Assembly: GCF_902493135.1 (NCBI RefSeq)
Contig: NZ_CABUOD010000049.1
Span: 1-30,002 of the forward strand
Length of the DNA stretch: 30,002 nucleotides
From: an uncultured Parabacteroides sp.
GTDB taxonomy: Bacteria > Bacteroidota > Bacteroidia > Bacteroidales > Tannerellaceae
Reading direction: 5' to 3'
Part shown: one piece after another, positions 1 to 8,894 of the stretch
Layout of the letters: each line of letters begins with the position of its first letter
Numbering within the stretch: position 1 is the stretch's first letter
The notes under the pieces: model-generated
Seen by the model: the letters and a program-made list of their open reading frames with translations, nothing else
What the model was told of the DNA's origin: nothing
The model's database searches: none
Made by a program: the position numbers and the translations under genes

Positions 1-1
1 T

Positions 2-34
2 TTACACGGATAAATTTATTATCTTTCCGTGTAA
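2..34. repeat. Short inverted repeat at window edge
   Basis: TTACACGGA at 2-10 pairs with TCCGTGTAA at 26-34, a 9-bp perfect stem around a 15-nt AT-rich loop, and a related ATCCGCG/ATCCGTG motif follows. It lies downstream of the nucleotidyltransferase stop on the minus strand and could act as its terminator, but no clear U-tract follows. The remaining stretch 35-117 holds no gene; it contains TGACACACCTCCTT at 76-89, which recurs at 15413-15426. Confidence 0.4.
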
Positions 35-117
35 TCCGCGTAATCCGTGCCTAAAAGATCGTGATAAAGGAGTTCTGACACACCTCCTTCTTAGTTATTG
101 GACCTGATTTTGTTTGC

Positions 118-1029
118 TTAGAACAATTTGTCAGGATATTCGCCTGCATTGACTAATGCCTGGATCTTGTCTACCACTTCCTGGCGGTCTTCCGGATAGG
201 TGACGCCGAACCATTTGCTGGCAGTATCTAATACTTCGACCGTTGCGGTCTTGTCATTGATCAGCTTGTCGACCATCAGCGGAATGAAGAATTCGCTCTT
301 CAGGTTTTCCATGTTCTTCGGATCGCTCAGGAAAGTCTTGAAGAATTCCTGGCTGTAAGCGAAGTAATCAGGCGTGAAACCCCAGAAGTTCATGCTTACC
401 GGAGTCGTGTCGGGAGTTGCCGTCCATTCGCCGTTGTCGTCGATGTACTTGACTTCTCCGTCGATACGCTGGATCTTGGTACGTTCGACAACCGAAGTCA
501 GCAGGTTGTTTGCATCCGTGCTACAGATACCGCGTGATACCGTACCGCTTTCGCTCAATGTGTTGCCTACGCGGAAACCTACCATCGAGTACACATTCTT
601 GGAACCTTCGGGCAGGGAGGCCAGGAATTTACCCATGACCTGGAAAGAGTCGCGACCGTAGAAGTCGTCGCAGTTGATAACGGCAAACGGTTCTTTGATC
701 ACGTCGGCGCCCATCATGACGGCATGGTTCGTTCCCCACGGTTTGGTGCGTTCTGCCGGGCAGGTGAATCCTTCGGGCAGGTTGTCCAATGCCTGGAATA
801 CCAGTTCGCAAGGAATATGACTTTCATATTTGGAGAGGATTTTGTCGCGGAAATCCTGTTCGAAATCTTTACGGATAACGAAAACGAGTTTGCCGAAACC
901 GGCGTGAATGGCATCGTAGATGGAATAATCCATGATTGTTTCACCGTTTGGACCCAGTCCGTCCAATTGTTTCAAGCCTCCATAGCGGCTTCCCATTCCG
1001 GCAGCCAGTAAGAATAATGTAGGTTTCAT
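118..1029 (-). CDS. Nucleotidyltransferase family protein (sugar-phosphate type)
   Basis: A 303-residue cytosolic enzyme of the NTP_transferase fold, which activates a sugar phosphate with an NTP to give a nucleotide sugar; the substrate cannot be read from sequence. The signature nucleotide-binding loop LAAGMGSRYGGLKQL is at residues 8-22, the GTNHAV motif at 99-104 and the metal-binding CDD of INCDDFYG at 120-122, all expected for the Rossmann-like catalytic domain. The ATG at 1029 directly precedes this loop, so the start is secure. A TACTTTTG element 39 bp upstream supports its own promoter. The adjacent glycoside hydrolases run in the same direction 150 bp upstream, so read-through is possible but a dedicated role in that cluster is not evident. 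Confidence 0.9.
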   Translation of the reverse strand: MKPTLFLLAAGMGSRYGGLKQLDGLGPNGETIMDYSIYDAIHAGFGKLVFVIRKDFEQDFRDKILSKYESHIPCELVFQALDNLPEGFTCPAERTKPWGTNHAVMMGADVIKEPFAVINCDDFYGRDSFQVMGKFLASLPEGSKNVYSMVGFRVGNTLSESGTVSRGICSTDANNLLTSVVERTKIQRIDGEVKYIDDNGEWTATPDTTPVSMNFWGFTPDYFAYSQEFFKTFLSDPKNMENLKSEFFIPLMVDKLINDKTATVEVLDTASKWFGVTYPEDRQEVVDKIQALVNAGEYPDKLF

Positions 1030-1067
1030 AATCTTTAAGTTTATATAGTGTTTTTGTTTTCTTCGGA

Positions 1068-1075
1068 CAAAAGTA
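1068..1075 (-). promoter_or_regulatory. Putative -7 element for the nucleotidyltransferase gene
   Basis: The minus strand reads TACTTTTG, an exact match to the Bacteroidetes TAnnTTTG -7 box, 39 bp upstream of the ATG. No TTTG is seen at the expected -33 distance. Confidence 0.45.
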
Positions 1076-1085
1076 GGAAATAAAT

Positions 1086-1176
1086 ATGATTTTTGATTTA
1101 TGATTTATGATTTATTCGTTTACACCTGACCAGATGCCACAAACAACGTCACGTTCAATCATAAATCAAAAATCAT
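1086..1176. repeat. 20-bp perfect inverted repeat between genes
   Basis: ATGATTTTTGATTTATGATT at 1086-1105 is the exact reverse complement of 1157-1176, with a 51-nt loop. It sits just after the GH51 stop on the minus strand and may serve as a transcription end or be one of the AT-rich intergenic repeats; a similar ATCATAAATC pattern occurs in the exbB-exbD spacer near 26662-26718. Confidence 0.5.
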
Positions 1177-1179
1177 CAA

Positions 1180-2718
1180 TCATTTCACTTCCAACACGAC
1201 AATCGATTTGGCAGGCAGGTTGATCTTGAGCTGCCCTTTTTCGATTTTCGCACCGTTGAAGGTGGCCGGTTTGACGGCATCCGGTTTCTCAAAGGTGTTG
1301 TGGTCGTTGATGGAGGCGGAGGTCAGGATGCGTCCTTTCACGCTGCCGATCTTTTGTCCTTGCAGGTCGAGGGTGATGTTTTGGGCGTTGTCGACATCGA
1401 CATTGGCCAAAGAGATGTGGATGCCCCCATCCTTGTCCTTGGAGGCGGAGGCGCTTACCATCGGCACTTCGCGATCTCCGCGCACTTTGGCCTTGTCGCA
1501 GATCAGGTCCATCGGCAGGAAAGTGGCGTCCTGGTGCACGTTGTACATCTGGAAAACATAGTAGGTCGGCGTGAGCAACATCTTCGGGCCGTTCGTCAGG
1601 ATCATGGACTGGAGCACGTTGACGATCTGGGCGATGTTGGTCATCCGGACGCGGTCGGTATATTTATGGAACACGTTCAGGGTAAGGGCTGCCACGAAAG
1701 CGTCGCGCATGGTGTTCTGCTGGAACAGATGGCCGTTGATCGTGCCCGGCTCTTCGTCCCACCAGGTTCCCCATTCGTCCACCATCAAGGCGATCTTCTT
1801 CTGCGGGTCGTATTTGTCCATGATCTGGATGTGTTTCTTGACGACATCTTCTATTTCGAGGCATTTGCCCATTGTCCAGTAGTAGTCGTCCTTGTTGAAA
1901 TCCGTCGCCGATCCTTTGCTGCCGTTCCATCCCGTCACCGTGTAGTAGTGCAGGGAGATGCCGTCCATGCGGCCGCCTACGTTTTTCATCAGCGTCTCCG
2001 TCCAGTTGTAGTCGTAGTCGCTGGCTCCGCTGGCAATCTTGAAAAGGCGGTTGCCGTCGTAATTACGGCAGTAGGTGGAGTAACGGCGGTAGAGGTCGGC
2101 GTAGAATTCGGGGCGCATGCTTCCGCCACATCCCCAGCTTTCGTTGCCGACACCGATGAATTTGACTTTCCATGCCTTGTCGCGTCCGTTCTGCCGGCGC
2201 AGGCGGGCCATCGGGCTGTCGCCTTCCGATGTCATGTATTCGACCCACTTGGCCATCTCTTCGACGGTTCCGCTCCCGACATTGGCGCTGATATAAGGTT
2301 CGCATCCCAATAGTTCGCAGAGGTTGAGGAACTCGTGCGTACCGAAGCTGTTGTCTTCGATCGTGCCGCCCCAGTTGTTGTTCACCATCTTCGGACGGTT
2401 TTCTTTCGGGCCGATGCCGTCCATCCAATGATATTCGTCGGCAAAGCAACCGCCCGGCCAGCGCAGGTTCGGGATCTTCAGGTCTTTCAAGGCTTGGAGC
2501 ACATCGTTCCGATACCCTTGCGTATTGGGTATATCGGATTCGGGACCGACCCAGAGCCCGCCATAGATGCAGGTTCCGAGGTGTTCGGCGAACTGACCGT
2601 AGATATGTTTGCTGATCTGTTGGTTCCCCTGCTCCGGATAGATGCGGATACTCGCGTCTTTCTGGGCGAAGAGGGGGAGTGCGGCGGCTGCCATTAGGCT
2701 TACTAATACTGTTTTCAT
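1180..2718 (-). CDS. GH51 alpha-L-arabinofuranosidase, exported
   Basis: A 512-residue glycoside hydrolase that removes terminal arabinofuranose from arabinans, arabinoxylans or arabinogalactans. A signal peptide spans residues 1-19 (ends PLFAQ), so the enzyme is periplasmic or secreted. The GH51 (beta/alpha)8 barrel follows, with the LRWPGGCFADEYHW motif at 85-98, the acid/base Glu193 in GVGNESWG and the nucleophile Glu315 in MVDEWGTWW, then a C-terminal beta-sandwich. Length is normal for the family. It is the last gene of a same-strand cluster with GH30 and GH35; the 104-bp gap to the GH30 gene contains a 22-bp tandem duplication. Substrate is inferred from the neighbours, most likely arabinogalactan side chains. 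Confidence 0.93.
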   Translation of the reverse strand: MKTVLVSLMAAAALPLFAQKDASIRIYPEQGNQQISKHIYGQFAEHLGTCIYGGLWVGPESDIPNTQGYRNDVLQALKDLKIPNLRWPGGCFADEYHWMDGIGPKENRPKMVNNNWGGTIEDNSFGTHEFLNLCELLGCEPYISANVGSGTVEEMAKWVEYMTSEGDSPMARLRRQNGRDKAWKVKFIGVGNESWGCGGSMRPEFYADLYRRYSTYCRNYDGNRLFKIASGASDYDYNWTETLMKNVGGRMDGISLHYYTVTGWNGSKGSATDFNKDDYYWTMGKCLEIEDVVKKHIQIMDKYDPQKKIALMVDEWGTWWDEEPGTINGHLFQQNTMRDAFVAALTLNVFHKYTDRVRMTNIAQIVNVLQSMILTNGPKMLLTPTYYVFQMYNVHQDATFLPMDLICDKAKVRGDREVPMVSASASKDKDGGIHISLANVDVDNAQNITLDLQGQKIGSVKGRILTSASINDHNTFEKPDAVKPATFNGAKIEKGQLKINLPAKSIVVLEVK

Positions 2719-2740
2719 GTTATTTTTGTTTACTATGTGT

Positions 2741-2784
2741 TGTTTGAATGAAAGTTATGTTTTGTTTGAATGAAAACTATGTTT
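2741..2784. repeat. 22-bp tandem duplication upstream of GH51 gene
   Basis: TGTTTGAATGAAAGTTATGT.. at 2741-2762 is repeated at 2763-2784 with two mismatches (gt versus ac). It lies in the untranslated gap between the GH30 stop and the GH51 start. Function unknown. Confidence 0.7.
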
Positions 2785-2822
2785 TGAACTTGGGAAACCT
2801 GTCGTTTTGTAACGGGAACGGC

Positions 2823-4244
2823 TTATTTCAGGCCGATCACGAATGTCGTCAGCGACTGGGCGGGCCGGATGTAATCCAGCTTTTTCCCTTTGGCTTCGAC
2901 AGGCCGGAAAGACCGGCAGTCCTCCGTTTCGCTTGTGCGCCAATTACCGACGGAAGCAATTTCGCCGGAGAACTTGTTCAGGTCGATGACGAAAGGACGT
3001 TCCGTTCCGGTCGTGTTCAAAACGGCGATGACCAGTTCTTTTCCCGTAGGGGAGAGGGCGGCAAGCGCCTCGGCGTTTCCTGTTTCGATAAAGGTGTAGC
3101 CTTGTTTGAAGAAACGGGTGATCTGCATGCGGACATACAGGTTTTTGATCGCCTTGTATTCCTGTGTCTTGAAATTGCCGCGCAACACGCACCATTCGTT
3201 GTTGCCTTCTTCCATCAGCTGCCAGTCGAGCCAGGCTTGCGGGCGCATGATCCGCATGTCGTCGAATAGCTTGCGGGCGAGCAGCAGGTTGCTTTCCAGT
3301 CCTTGCCCTTTGCCGGGGCCTGTTTCCGACTGCCAGAAGGGTTTGCCGGATTGCCGGACGAGCCTTCGCACTTCCTCCCGTTCGGCGTTCGTGCCGGAAT
3401 AGGTGTGGGTGTTGAGTTGCCCCAATTTATCCCAGATGTCGCCGGCTGCCTGATAGGCTTTCTGAACGGTCAGGAATTGCCGGAGGTTGGTTTCGTCGGA
3501 GGCCGACAGCACGGTGTTGAGGCCCGTGGCTTTCAGCTTGGGAGATAGCATCCGGATGATTTTCATCTGGCTTTCCGGTTCGAAGTGGCAACCTTCCTGG
3601 CTTCCTTCCGCATACCAGTAATCGGAAAAAGACTCGTTGAAAGGCTCCAACGTCTTGAAATCGATCTGGTAAGCTGTTTTGTAATGCTTGCAGACATCTA
3701 ACAGGTAGTCGCAGAACATCTCGTAATATTCCGGTTTCAGGTTGTCCTTCAGCGGGTCTGCATTTCCGGCGGCGCAACCGCTGTAGGTCATCCAGTAGGG
3801 GGCGGAGTTGGAGAATGCTTCGAAAACGGCATCGGAGCGTTTTTCTTTGATCTTCAGGAGGATCGTACGCTGTCCTTTATCCGCTTCCCAGTTGTAGGGA
3901 GCGGTGGGGGAATCTTTGAATCCTTCCATTTCCGCCCGTTTCCCTTTTCCTTTGACCATGTGGCCGTCTGCATGTGCCGGATCGTCGCCCCCTCCGATAT
4001 TGTAACGGAAGATGTTCATGTTGAGTTTGTCGGGAGAGGTGATCAGGTCGACGATCTCGTCTACTTTCTCCTCGTCCCAGTTTCCGACCTGGGCGGCCCA
4101 CCAGCAAAGGGAACTTCCCCAGCCTTCGAGTTGCTGGTAACGTTGTGCCGGATCGATTACGGCAAGTTCGCTTTCCGTCGCTTCCGCCTGTGCGAACAGG
4201 GGAAGCGCGACGGCTGCCATCAAACTTATGAATGTGTTTTTCAT
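2823..4244 (-). CDS. GH30 family glycosidase (endo-beta-1,6-galactanase-like), exported
   Basis: A 473-residue GH30 enzyme beginning with signal peptide MKNTFISLMAAVALPLFAQA. The barrel carries the acid/base Glu204 in LEPFNESFSDYW and the nucleophile Glu307 in FWQSETGPG, and the N-terminal YQQLEGWGSSLCWWA motif typical of the endo-beta-1,6-galactanase-like GH30 group; a C-terminal beta-sandwich follows. The ATG at 4244 is chosen because it begins the signal peptide and leaves 10 bp after the GH35 stop; a longer reading frame to 4283 would overlap that gene. The likely substrate is the beta-1,6-galactan side chain of type II arabinogalactan, but GH30 members also include glucosylceramidases and xylanases, so the exact specificity is inference. 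Confidence 0.9.
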   Translation of the reverse strand: MKNTFISLMAAVALPLFAQAEATESELAVIDPAQRYQQLEGWGSSLCWWAAQVGNWDEEKVDEIVDLITSPDKLNMNIFRYNIGGGDDPAHADGHMVKGKGKRAEMEGFKDSPTAPYNWEADKGQRTILLKIKEKRSDAVFEAFSNSAPYWMTYSGCAAGNADPLKDNLKPEYYEMFCDYLLDVCKHYKTAYQIDFKTLEPFNESFSDYWYAEGSQEGCHFEPESQMKIIRMLSPKLKATGLNTVLSASDETNLRQFLTVQKAYQAAGDIWDKLGQLNTHTYSGTNAEREEVRRLVRQSGKPFWQSETGPGKGQGLESNLLLARKLFDDMRIMRPQAWLDWQLMEEGNNEWCVLRGNFKTQEYKAIKNLYVRMQITRFFKQGYTFIETGNAEALAALSPTGKELVIAVLNTTGTERPFVIDLNKFSGEIASVGNWRTSETEDCRSFRPVEAKGKKLDYIRPAQSLTTFVIGLK

Positions 4245-4254
4245 GTCTATCGAT

Positions 4255-6594
4255 TTAAAACTTAAACGGTTTTGTCTTGGCATATGCCTTGTACTCTTTG
4301 ATCATTCCCGGATAACCTTCTTCTGCGCGTGGCAGGTAGCGGAAGCCGGAGATCGTAACATCCTCGCGCAGATCGATTACGACCTGATGCGGGTATCTGT
4401 CTCGACGGGCAGTGCTCCAATAGGTCGATTCCTGCAGGTCGAAAATCTTATCGGCTGTGAAGTTGCCCCCCTGTGTCTCTTCACTGTCGGCATACGCGAT
4501 CTGCCAGTGCTGGCGGGAGAGCGGTTTGCCGTTTTCACCCAGCAGGTAGAACTCGGCGATGGCTGCATTGTCTTTGCCATCCTGGGAATTCAGCGCTTCG
4601 AGGCAGAAGAAACGGGCTTTGACCGGAACGTCGAACTTGACTTCCTGCCATCCGTTGCCGGCTTTCAATGCACCGGCGGCAACCGGCTTCTCGTTTTTGA
4701 GGTCGAGGTTTTCACCCTCTTTGCGGTGCGTCAAAGGGGCTTCGGCGCGTAGCATATCCAGGATCGGTTTGTCCAGGCCTTTGATCGCCGCCTTTTCCGG
4801 GCCTAACAAGTCGAGGACGATAATTTCATTTTCGCCTTTCTTCAACCAGCAGCCCGGCATGAAGAGCGTTTGTTGCGGTCCGATCTCCCAAAAGCGGCCC
4901 ATCGCTTTCCCGTTTACCCAAACCATGCCTTTTCCCCAGGTCTGCATATCGAGAAATACGTCGCCTGTTTCTTCCAGGTTGAATGTCGCACGGTAATAGG
5001 CCGGTCCGTCTGATTTCTTGCCCGGAGCGTATTTTTTGTCTTTTACGAACGGATAATCGACAGGGAAGTTGTACACCTGCCAGTTCTTCAACTCTTGGGT
5101 GGAACCTTCATTGAGCAGCTCCACTTTCTCGGTGATCCCTTTGCGGTCGTGGATCGCTTTGTCGAAGTTGACGCGTCCCATAGCCTCTACCAGGATATCC
5201 AACTGCGTTCCGGCTGCCAGTGCGGGCAGTTTCAGTGAGTTCTCGCCGCGGCGACGGTCCAGGCGTCCCAGGAGTTTTCCGTTCGCATAGACCTGTGCCC
5301 AGTCATGTACTTCCGTGATCAGAAGGGTTGTGCCGGCTGTCACGGCTGGCAGGGTGGTCCGGTACAGGATCGTTCCCCAGCCCTGGTCGAACTGTTCCAT
5401 CGGTTTGATGTTTTCGGATGTCTTCGGCTCCGGCAGGTTACCGAATAAAGGAGCGACCTCCTTTATCTCGAATTCGGGTATTTCGATGATCGGTTTTGCT
5501 GCCGGCACCTCTGACTGTGTCTTTCCTTCGTCCATATAACCCGCGAGAAGTTCACGCAATTTGAAATATTTGGGCGTCGTCCATCCTGCCTCGCTGATAG
5601 GCGCGTCATAATCGTAAGAGCTGCACATGGCCGAGTAGGCTGGGCTGTTGGCGCCTCCCCAATGGCCGAAAGTCGTTCCTCCGTGCGTCATATAGAGGGA
5701 AAACGAGATGTTGCGGTCGAGCATGTCCTTAAGGCCGGATACCATCGTCTCCGCATCGCGTGTTTCGTGTTTGCGTCCCCAGTGGTCGAACCAGCCGCTC
5801 CAGAACTCACTGCACATGAGCGGGGTGTTGGGGCGTACCTCTTTCAGTTTCTTGAATTGTTCGTCGATATTGGCTCCCGTGCCGAAATTGACGGTCCATA
5901 CCAGGTCGTCGAGGGCATTGTTCTGGAAGTTGGAACTCCAGTCGCACTGGAACAGGGGAACGTCTGTAAATCCTGCTTCCTTCACGATATCGCGGATGTT
6001 GGCGATGTATTCTTTGTCCGTTGCATAGGAACCGTATTCATTCTCGACCTGTACCATAATGATATTGCCTCCTTTTGTGATCTGGAGGCCGGCAAGCTGT
6101 TTTCCGATTTCATTCATGAACAGTTTGGTCCGTTCCAGGAAATAAGGATCGTTGGTACGCAGTTTGATATCTTCTTTTTTCAGTAACCACCAGGGCAGTC
6201 CTCCCATTTCCCATTCGGAGCAGACGTAAGGGCCGGGGCGTAGCATGATATACATATCATATTTCTGAGCCAGACGGCAGAAAGCGGCAATGTCGTTCTG
6301 CCCGCTGAAATCGAATTCGCCGGGTTTTTGTTCATGGATGTTCCAGAATGCATAGATGCAGATCGTATTCATGCCAAGTGCTTTGCAAAGTTGGATGCGG
6401 TGCTCCCAATATTCGGCCGGAATACGGGTGTAATGGATCTCCGCGGCTTTGATCACAAAAGGCTTTCCGTCTAACAGGAATGTTTTGTCGCCGATCGCGA
6501 ATGTGTGTTCTCCTGCCGGCTTTTGGTTGCAGCCGGAAAAGACAATAAGAAACAGGGCTATCAGCCAGGTGGCTGTGTGCTGTAGGTACTTCAT
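4255..6594 (-). CDS. GH35 beta-galactosidase lipoprotein
   Basis: A 779-residue lipoprotein (signal peptide, lipobox VFSGC with Cys22) that should hydrolyse terminal beta-galactose at the cell envelope. The catalytic barrel shows the GH35 pattern GPYVCSEWEMGGLPWWL at about 121-137, the acid/base Glu186 in QVENEYGSY and the nucleophile Glu263 in MCSEFWSGWFDHWG. Galactose-binding-like beta domains follow from about 400 to 620, and a discoidin (F5/8 type C)-like domain ends the protein (about 640-779). It is the first gene of the GH35-GH30-GH51 run and is divergent from the M13 peptidase gene across 159 bp. Together the three enzymes would strip galactose and arabinose from arabinogalactan. No SusC/D or regulator lies in the window. 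Confidence 0.93.
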   Translation of the reverse strand: MKYLQHTATWLIALFLIVFSGCNQKPAGEHTFAIGDKTFLLDGKPFVIKAAEIHYTRIPAEYWEHRIQLCKALGMNTICIYAFWNIHEQKPGEFDFSGQNDIAAFCRLAQKYDMYIMLRPGPYVCSEWEMGGLPWWLLKKEDIKLRTNDPYFLERTKLFMNEIGKQLAGLQITKGGNIIMVQVENEYGSYATDKEYIANIRDIVKEAGFTDVPLFQCDWSSNFQNNALDDLVWTVNFGTGANIDEQFKKLKEVRPNTPLMCSEFWSGWFDHWGRKHETRDAETMVSGLKDMLDRNISFSLYMTHGGTTFGHWGGANSPAYSAMCSSYDYDAPISEAGWTTPKYFKLRELLAGYMDEGKTQSEVPAAKPIIEIPEFEIKEVAPLFGNLPEPKTSENIKPMEQFDQGWGTILYRTTLPAVTAGTTLLITEVHDWAQVYANGKLLGRLDRRRGENSLKLPALAAGTQLDILVEAMGRVNFDKAIHDRKGITEKVELLNEGSTQELKNWQVYNFPVDYPFVKDKKYAPGKKSDGPAYYRATFNLEETGDVFLDMQTWGKGMVWVNGKAMGRFWEIGPQQTLFMPGCWLKKGENEIIVLDLLGPEKAAIKGLDKPILDMLRAEAPLTHRKEGENLDLKNEKPVAAGALKAGNGWQEVKFDVPVKARFFCLEALNSQDGKDNAAIAEFYLLGENGKPLSRQHWQIAYADSEETQGGNFTADKIFDLQESTYWSTARRDRYPHQVVIDLREDVTISGFRYLPRAEEGYPGMIKEYKAYAKTKPFKF

Positions 6595-6713
6595 GATATA
6601 AAATTAGTTTATAAATATTTTTCCGGGGATAAAAGTACATAAATTACACTTATGTGCGGGTATATTTATAGTTCATAAAGGGAAAAATATAGTTCCATTT
6701 GCCTCGATTTGTG

Positions 6714-6721
6714 TACCTTTG
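6714..6721 (+). promoter_or_regulatory. Putative -7 element for the M13 peptidase gene
   Basis: TACCTTTG matches TAnnTTTG exactly and lies 32 bp before the ATG at 6754. The nearest TTTG (6698-6701) is only 12 bp upstream, so the -33 box is uncertain. The divergent 159-bp gap must also hold the GH35 promoter; TACTTTTA near 6637-6630 on the minus strand is the best candidate there. Confidence 0.45.
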
Positions 6722-6753
6722 CCAAATAAATGAATGATTAAACGTTGAACAAA

Positions 6754-8796
6754 ATGAAAAAGTTAATGGTGATACCGCTTGTCGCCGCCGGAATGGCCGC
6801 AATGGTGGGATGCAGCAAGACCCCTGTGAAGGAGGCTGCGAAGAATGACGCTATCAATCTGGCAAACCTGGATACAGCCGTGGCTCCGGGGACCGATTTC
6901 TACCAGTATGCTTGTGGCGGCTGGATGAAAAATAATCCGCTGAAACCGGAATATGCCCGTTTCGGCACTTTCGACCAACTCAGGGATAACAATCAGGAAC
7001 AGATCCGTATGCTTATCGAAGGCCTCAGTGCGACTCCGCAAGAAGAGGGGAGCGTCGGACAGAAGATCGGCATGCTGTTCGCGATGGGGATGGATAGCGT
7101 GAAACTCAATGAAGACGGCTATGCCCCGATCAAGGGCCAGCTCGCTGAAATCAACAAATTGGGTACGAAGGACGAACTGACCAAGATGGTGGCGACCCTG
7201 CATAAGGAGGGGATGGCTCCTTTCTTTGCCTTGTATGTCGGGGCCGACGAAAAGAACAGTTCCATGAACATCGTACAGTTATACCAGGCCGGACTGGGTA
7301 TGGGGGATCGCGATTATTACCTGCTGGAAGACGAAAGCAGCCAGAAGATGCGTGAAGCCTATAAGAACTATATTACCCGCCTGTTTACCCTGATCGGAAG
7401 TTCTCCCGAACAGGCCGATGCCGCCGTCGATGCGATCATGAAGATCGAAAAGGGCATTGCCGAAGTTTCTTTCAGCCGCGAAGACCTGCGCGATTCCCGG
7501 AAGAACTATAATAAGATGTCTATCGAGGATTTCAAGGCCAAGAACGATCCGTTGAACTGGGATGTTTATTTCGAAAGCATGGGAATGATGGAGATCAAAT
7601 ATCTGGATGCGAAACAGCTCTCGTTCTACGAAGGTCTGTCTGCCTTGATGAAGAACACGACTTTGGATGAACAGAAATATTACTTGACATTCAATTTGCT
7701 TAGCTCTGCCGCTCCTTACCTGAGCGATCCGTTTGTCGCTGCCGATTTTGATTTCTATGGGAAGACGATGTCCGGTCGCCAGGAACAGCAGCCGCGTTGG
7801 AAACGTGCTTTGTCTACGGTCAACGGCGCCTTGTCGGAAGCTGTCGGCCAGATGTACGTGGCTAAATACTTCCCGGCTTCTTCCAAAGAAAAGATGTTGA
7901 AGATGGTCGGTGACCTTCAGAAAGCCTTGGGCGACCGTATCGCCGGGCTGGAATGGATGAGCGATGCTACCAAGGCGAAGGCGCAGGAGAAACTGGCTGC
8001 CTTTATCGTCAAGATCGGTTATCCCGACACATGGCGCGACTACAGCGGCCTGGAGATCAAAAACGATTCTTATTGGGCGAACGTACGCCGTTCCAATATC
8101 TTCGAAGTCAATTATATGTTGGCGGACGTAGACAAACCGGTCGACAAGGCTCGTTGGGGAATGAGCCCGCAGACGGTAAACGCTTATTACAATCCGACGA
8201 CGAACGAGATTTGTTTCCCTGCCGCCATCCTGCAACCTCCCTTCTTCAATCCGGAAGCTGACGATGCCGTGAACTATGGGGCTATCGGTGTCGTGATCGG
8301 CCACGAAATGACGCACGGATTTGACGACCAGGGACGTAACTATGATAAGGAAGGCAACCTGAACGACTGGTGGACGGCTGAAGACGCCGCTCTCTTTACG
8401 CAACGTGCCGACCGTCTGGCTCAGCAATACAGCGATATCATCGTGGTGGACAGTGTGCATGCCAACGGCCGTTTCACTTTGGGCGAAAATATTGCCGATC
8501 AGGGAGGTTTGATGGTCGCTCATCTGGCTTACCTCAATTCTCTGGAAGGAAAGACACTGGCCCCGATCGATGGTTTCACCAACGAACAGCGTTTCTATCT
8601 GGGCTACGCCAATCTCTGGGCACAGAACATCCGTTCCGAAGAAATCCTGCGCCTGACGAAAATCGATCCGCACTCATTAGGCAAATGGCGTGTCAACGCC
8701 GCCCTCCGCAACATCGATCCTTTCTACACCGCATTTGATATCAAAGAAGGCGACCCGATGTACATGTTGCCGGCTGACCGGGTGGTGATCTGGTAA
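6754..8796 (+). CDS. M13 family zinc metallopeptidase (neprilysin/PepO-like) lipoprotein
   Basis: A 680-residue endopeptidase that cleaves small peptides, anchored to the envelope by an N-terminal lipoprotein signal (MKKLMVIPLVAAGMAAMVGC, Cys20). Zinc ligands are the HEMTH motif at residues 517-521 (HExxH) and Glu578 in GENIADQGG; the substrate-binding motif NAYYNP precedes them. The N-terminal FYQYACGGWM and the full length match intact M13 enzymes. An in-frame TTG lies three codons upstream at 6745, but the ATG at 6754 gives the proper lipoprotein signal and is preferred. It is transcribed alone: a promoter-like box lies upstream and a strong hairpin terminator follows. Confidence 0.94.
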   Translation: MKKLMVIPLVAAGMAAMVGCSKTPVKEAAKNDAINLANLDTAVAPGTDFYQYACGGWMKNNPLKPEYARFGTFDQLRDNNQEQIRMLIEGLSATPQEEGSVGQKIGMLFAMGMDSVKLNEDGYAPIKGQLAEINKLGTKDELTKMVATLHKEGMAPFFALYVGADEKNSSMNIVQLYQAGLGMGDRDYYLLEDESSQKMREAYKNYITRLFTLIGSSPEQADAAVDAIMKIEKGIAEVSFSREDLRDSRKNYNKMSIEDFKAKNDPLNWDVYFESMGMMEIKYLDAKQLSFYEGLSALMKNTTLDEQKYYLTFNLLSSAAPYLSDPFVAADFDFYGKTMSGRQEQQPRWKRALSTVNGALSEAVGQMYVAKYFPASSKEKMLKMVGDLQKALGDRIAGLEWMSDATKAKAQEKLAAFIVKIGYPDTWRDYSGLEIKNDSYWANVRRSNIFEVNYMLADVDKPVDKARWGMSPQTVNAYYNPTTNEICFPAAILQPPFFNPEADDAVNYGAIGVVIGHEMTHGFDDQGRNYDKEGNLNDWWTAEDAALFTQRADRLAQQYSDIIVVDSVHANGRFTLGENIADQGGLMVAHLAYLNSLEGKTLAPIDGFTNEQRFYLGYANLWAQNIRSEEILRLTKIDPHSLGKWRVNAALRNIDPFYTAFDIKEGDPMYMLPADRVVIW

Positions 8797-8822
8797 GGTG
8801 GAAAATCCGAATTGCGATAAAG

Positions 8823-8862
8823 AATATCCTGGTATAAACTGTTTTGTATCAGGATATTTTTT
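8823..8862 (+). terminator. Rho-independent terminator after the M13 peptidase
   Basis: AATATCCTG (8823-8831) pairs with CAGGATATT (8850-8858), extended inwards by further pairs including G-U wobble, and is followed by a run of T to 8862. Confidence 0.8.
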
Positions 8863-8869
8863 ATCTTTG
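8862..8869 (+). promoter_or_regulatory. Putative -7 element for the antitoxin-like gene
   Basis: TATCTTTG exactly matches TAnnTTTG, 25 bp before the ATG at 8895 and abutting the preceding terminator. A TTTG at 8843-8846 is 15 bp upstream, shorter than usual. Confidence 0.5.
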
Positions 8870-8894
8870 TTCAAAATCTATAAAAAGAATTGAT

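Noticed and set aside
1300..2313. Long open frame opposite the GH51 gene
   Set aside because: Shadow of the GH51 codon pattern; composition is His/Val/Asp-rich with no family resemblance.
7279..8673. 464-codon open frame opposite the M13 peptidase
   Set aside because: The plus strand carries all M13 catalytic motifs over the same interval; the opposite frame is low-quality and an artefact of codon bias.
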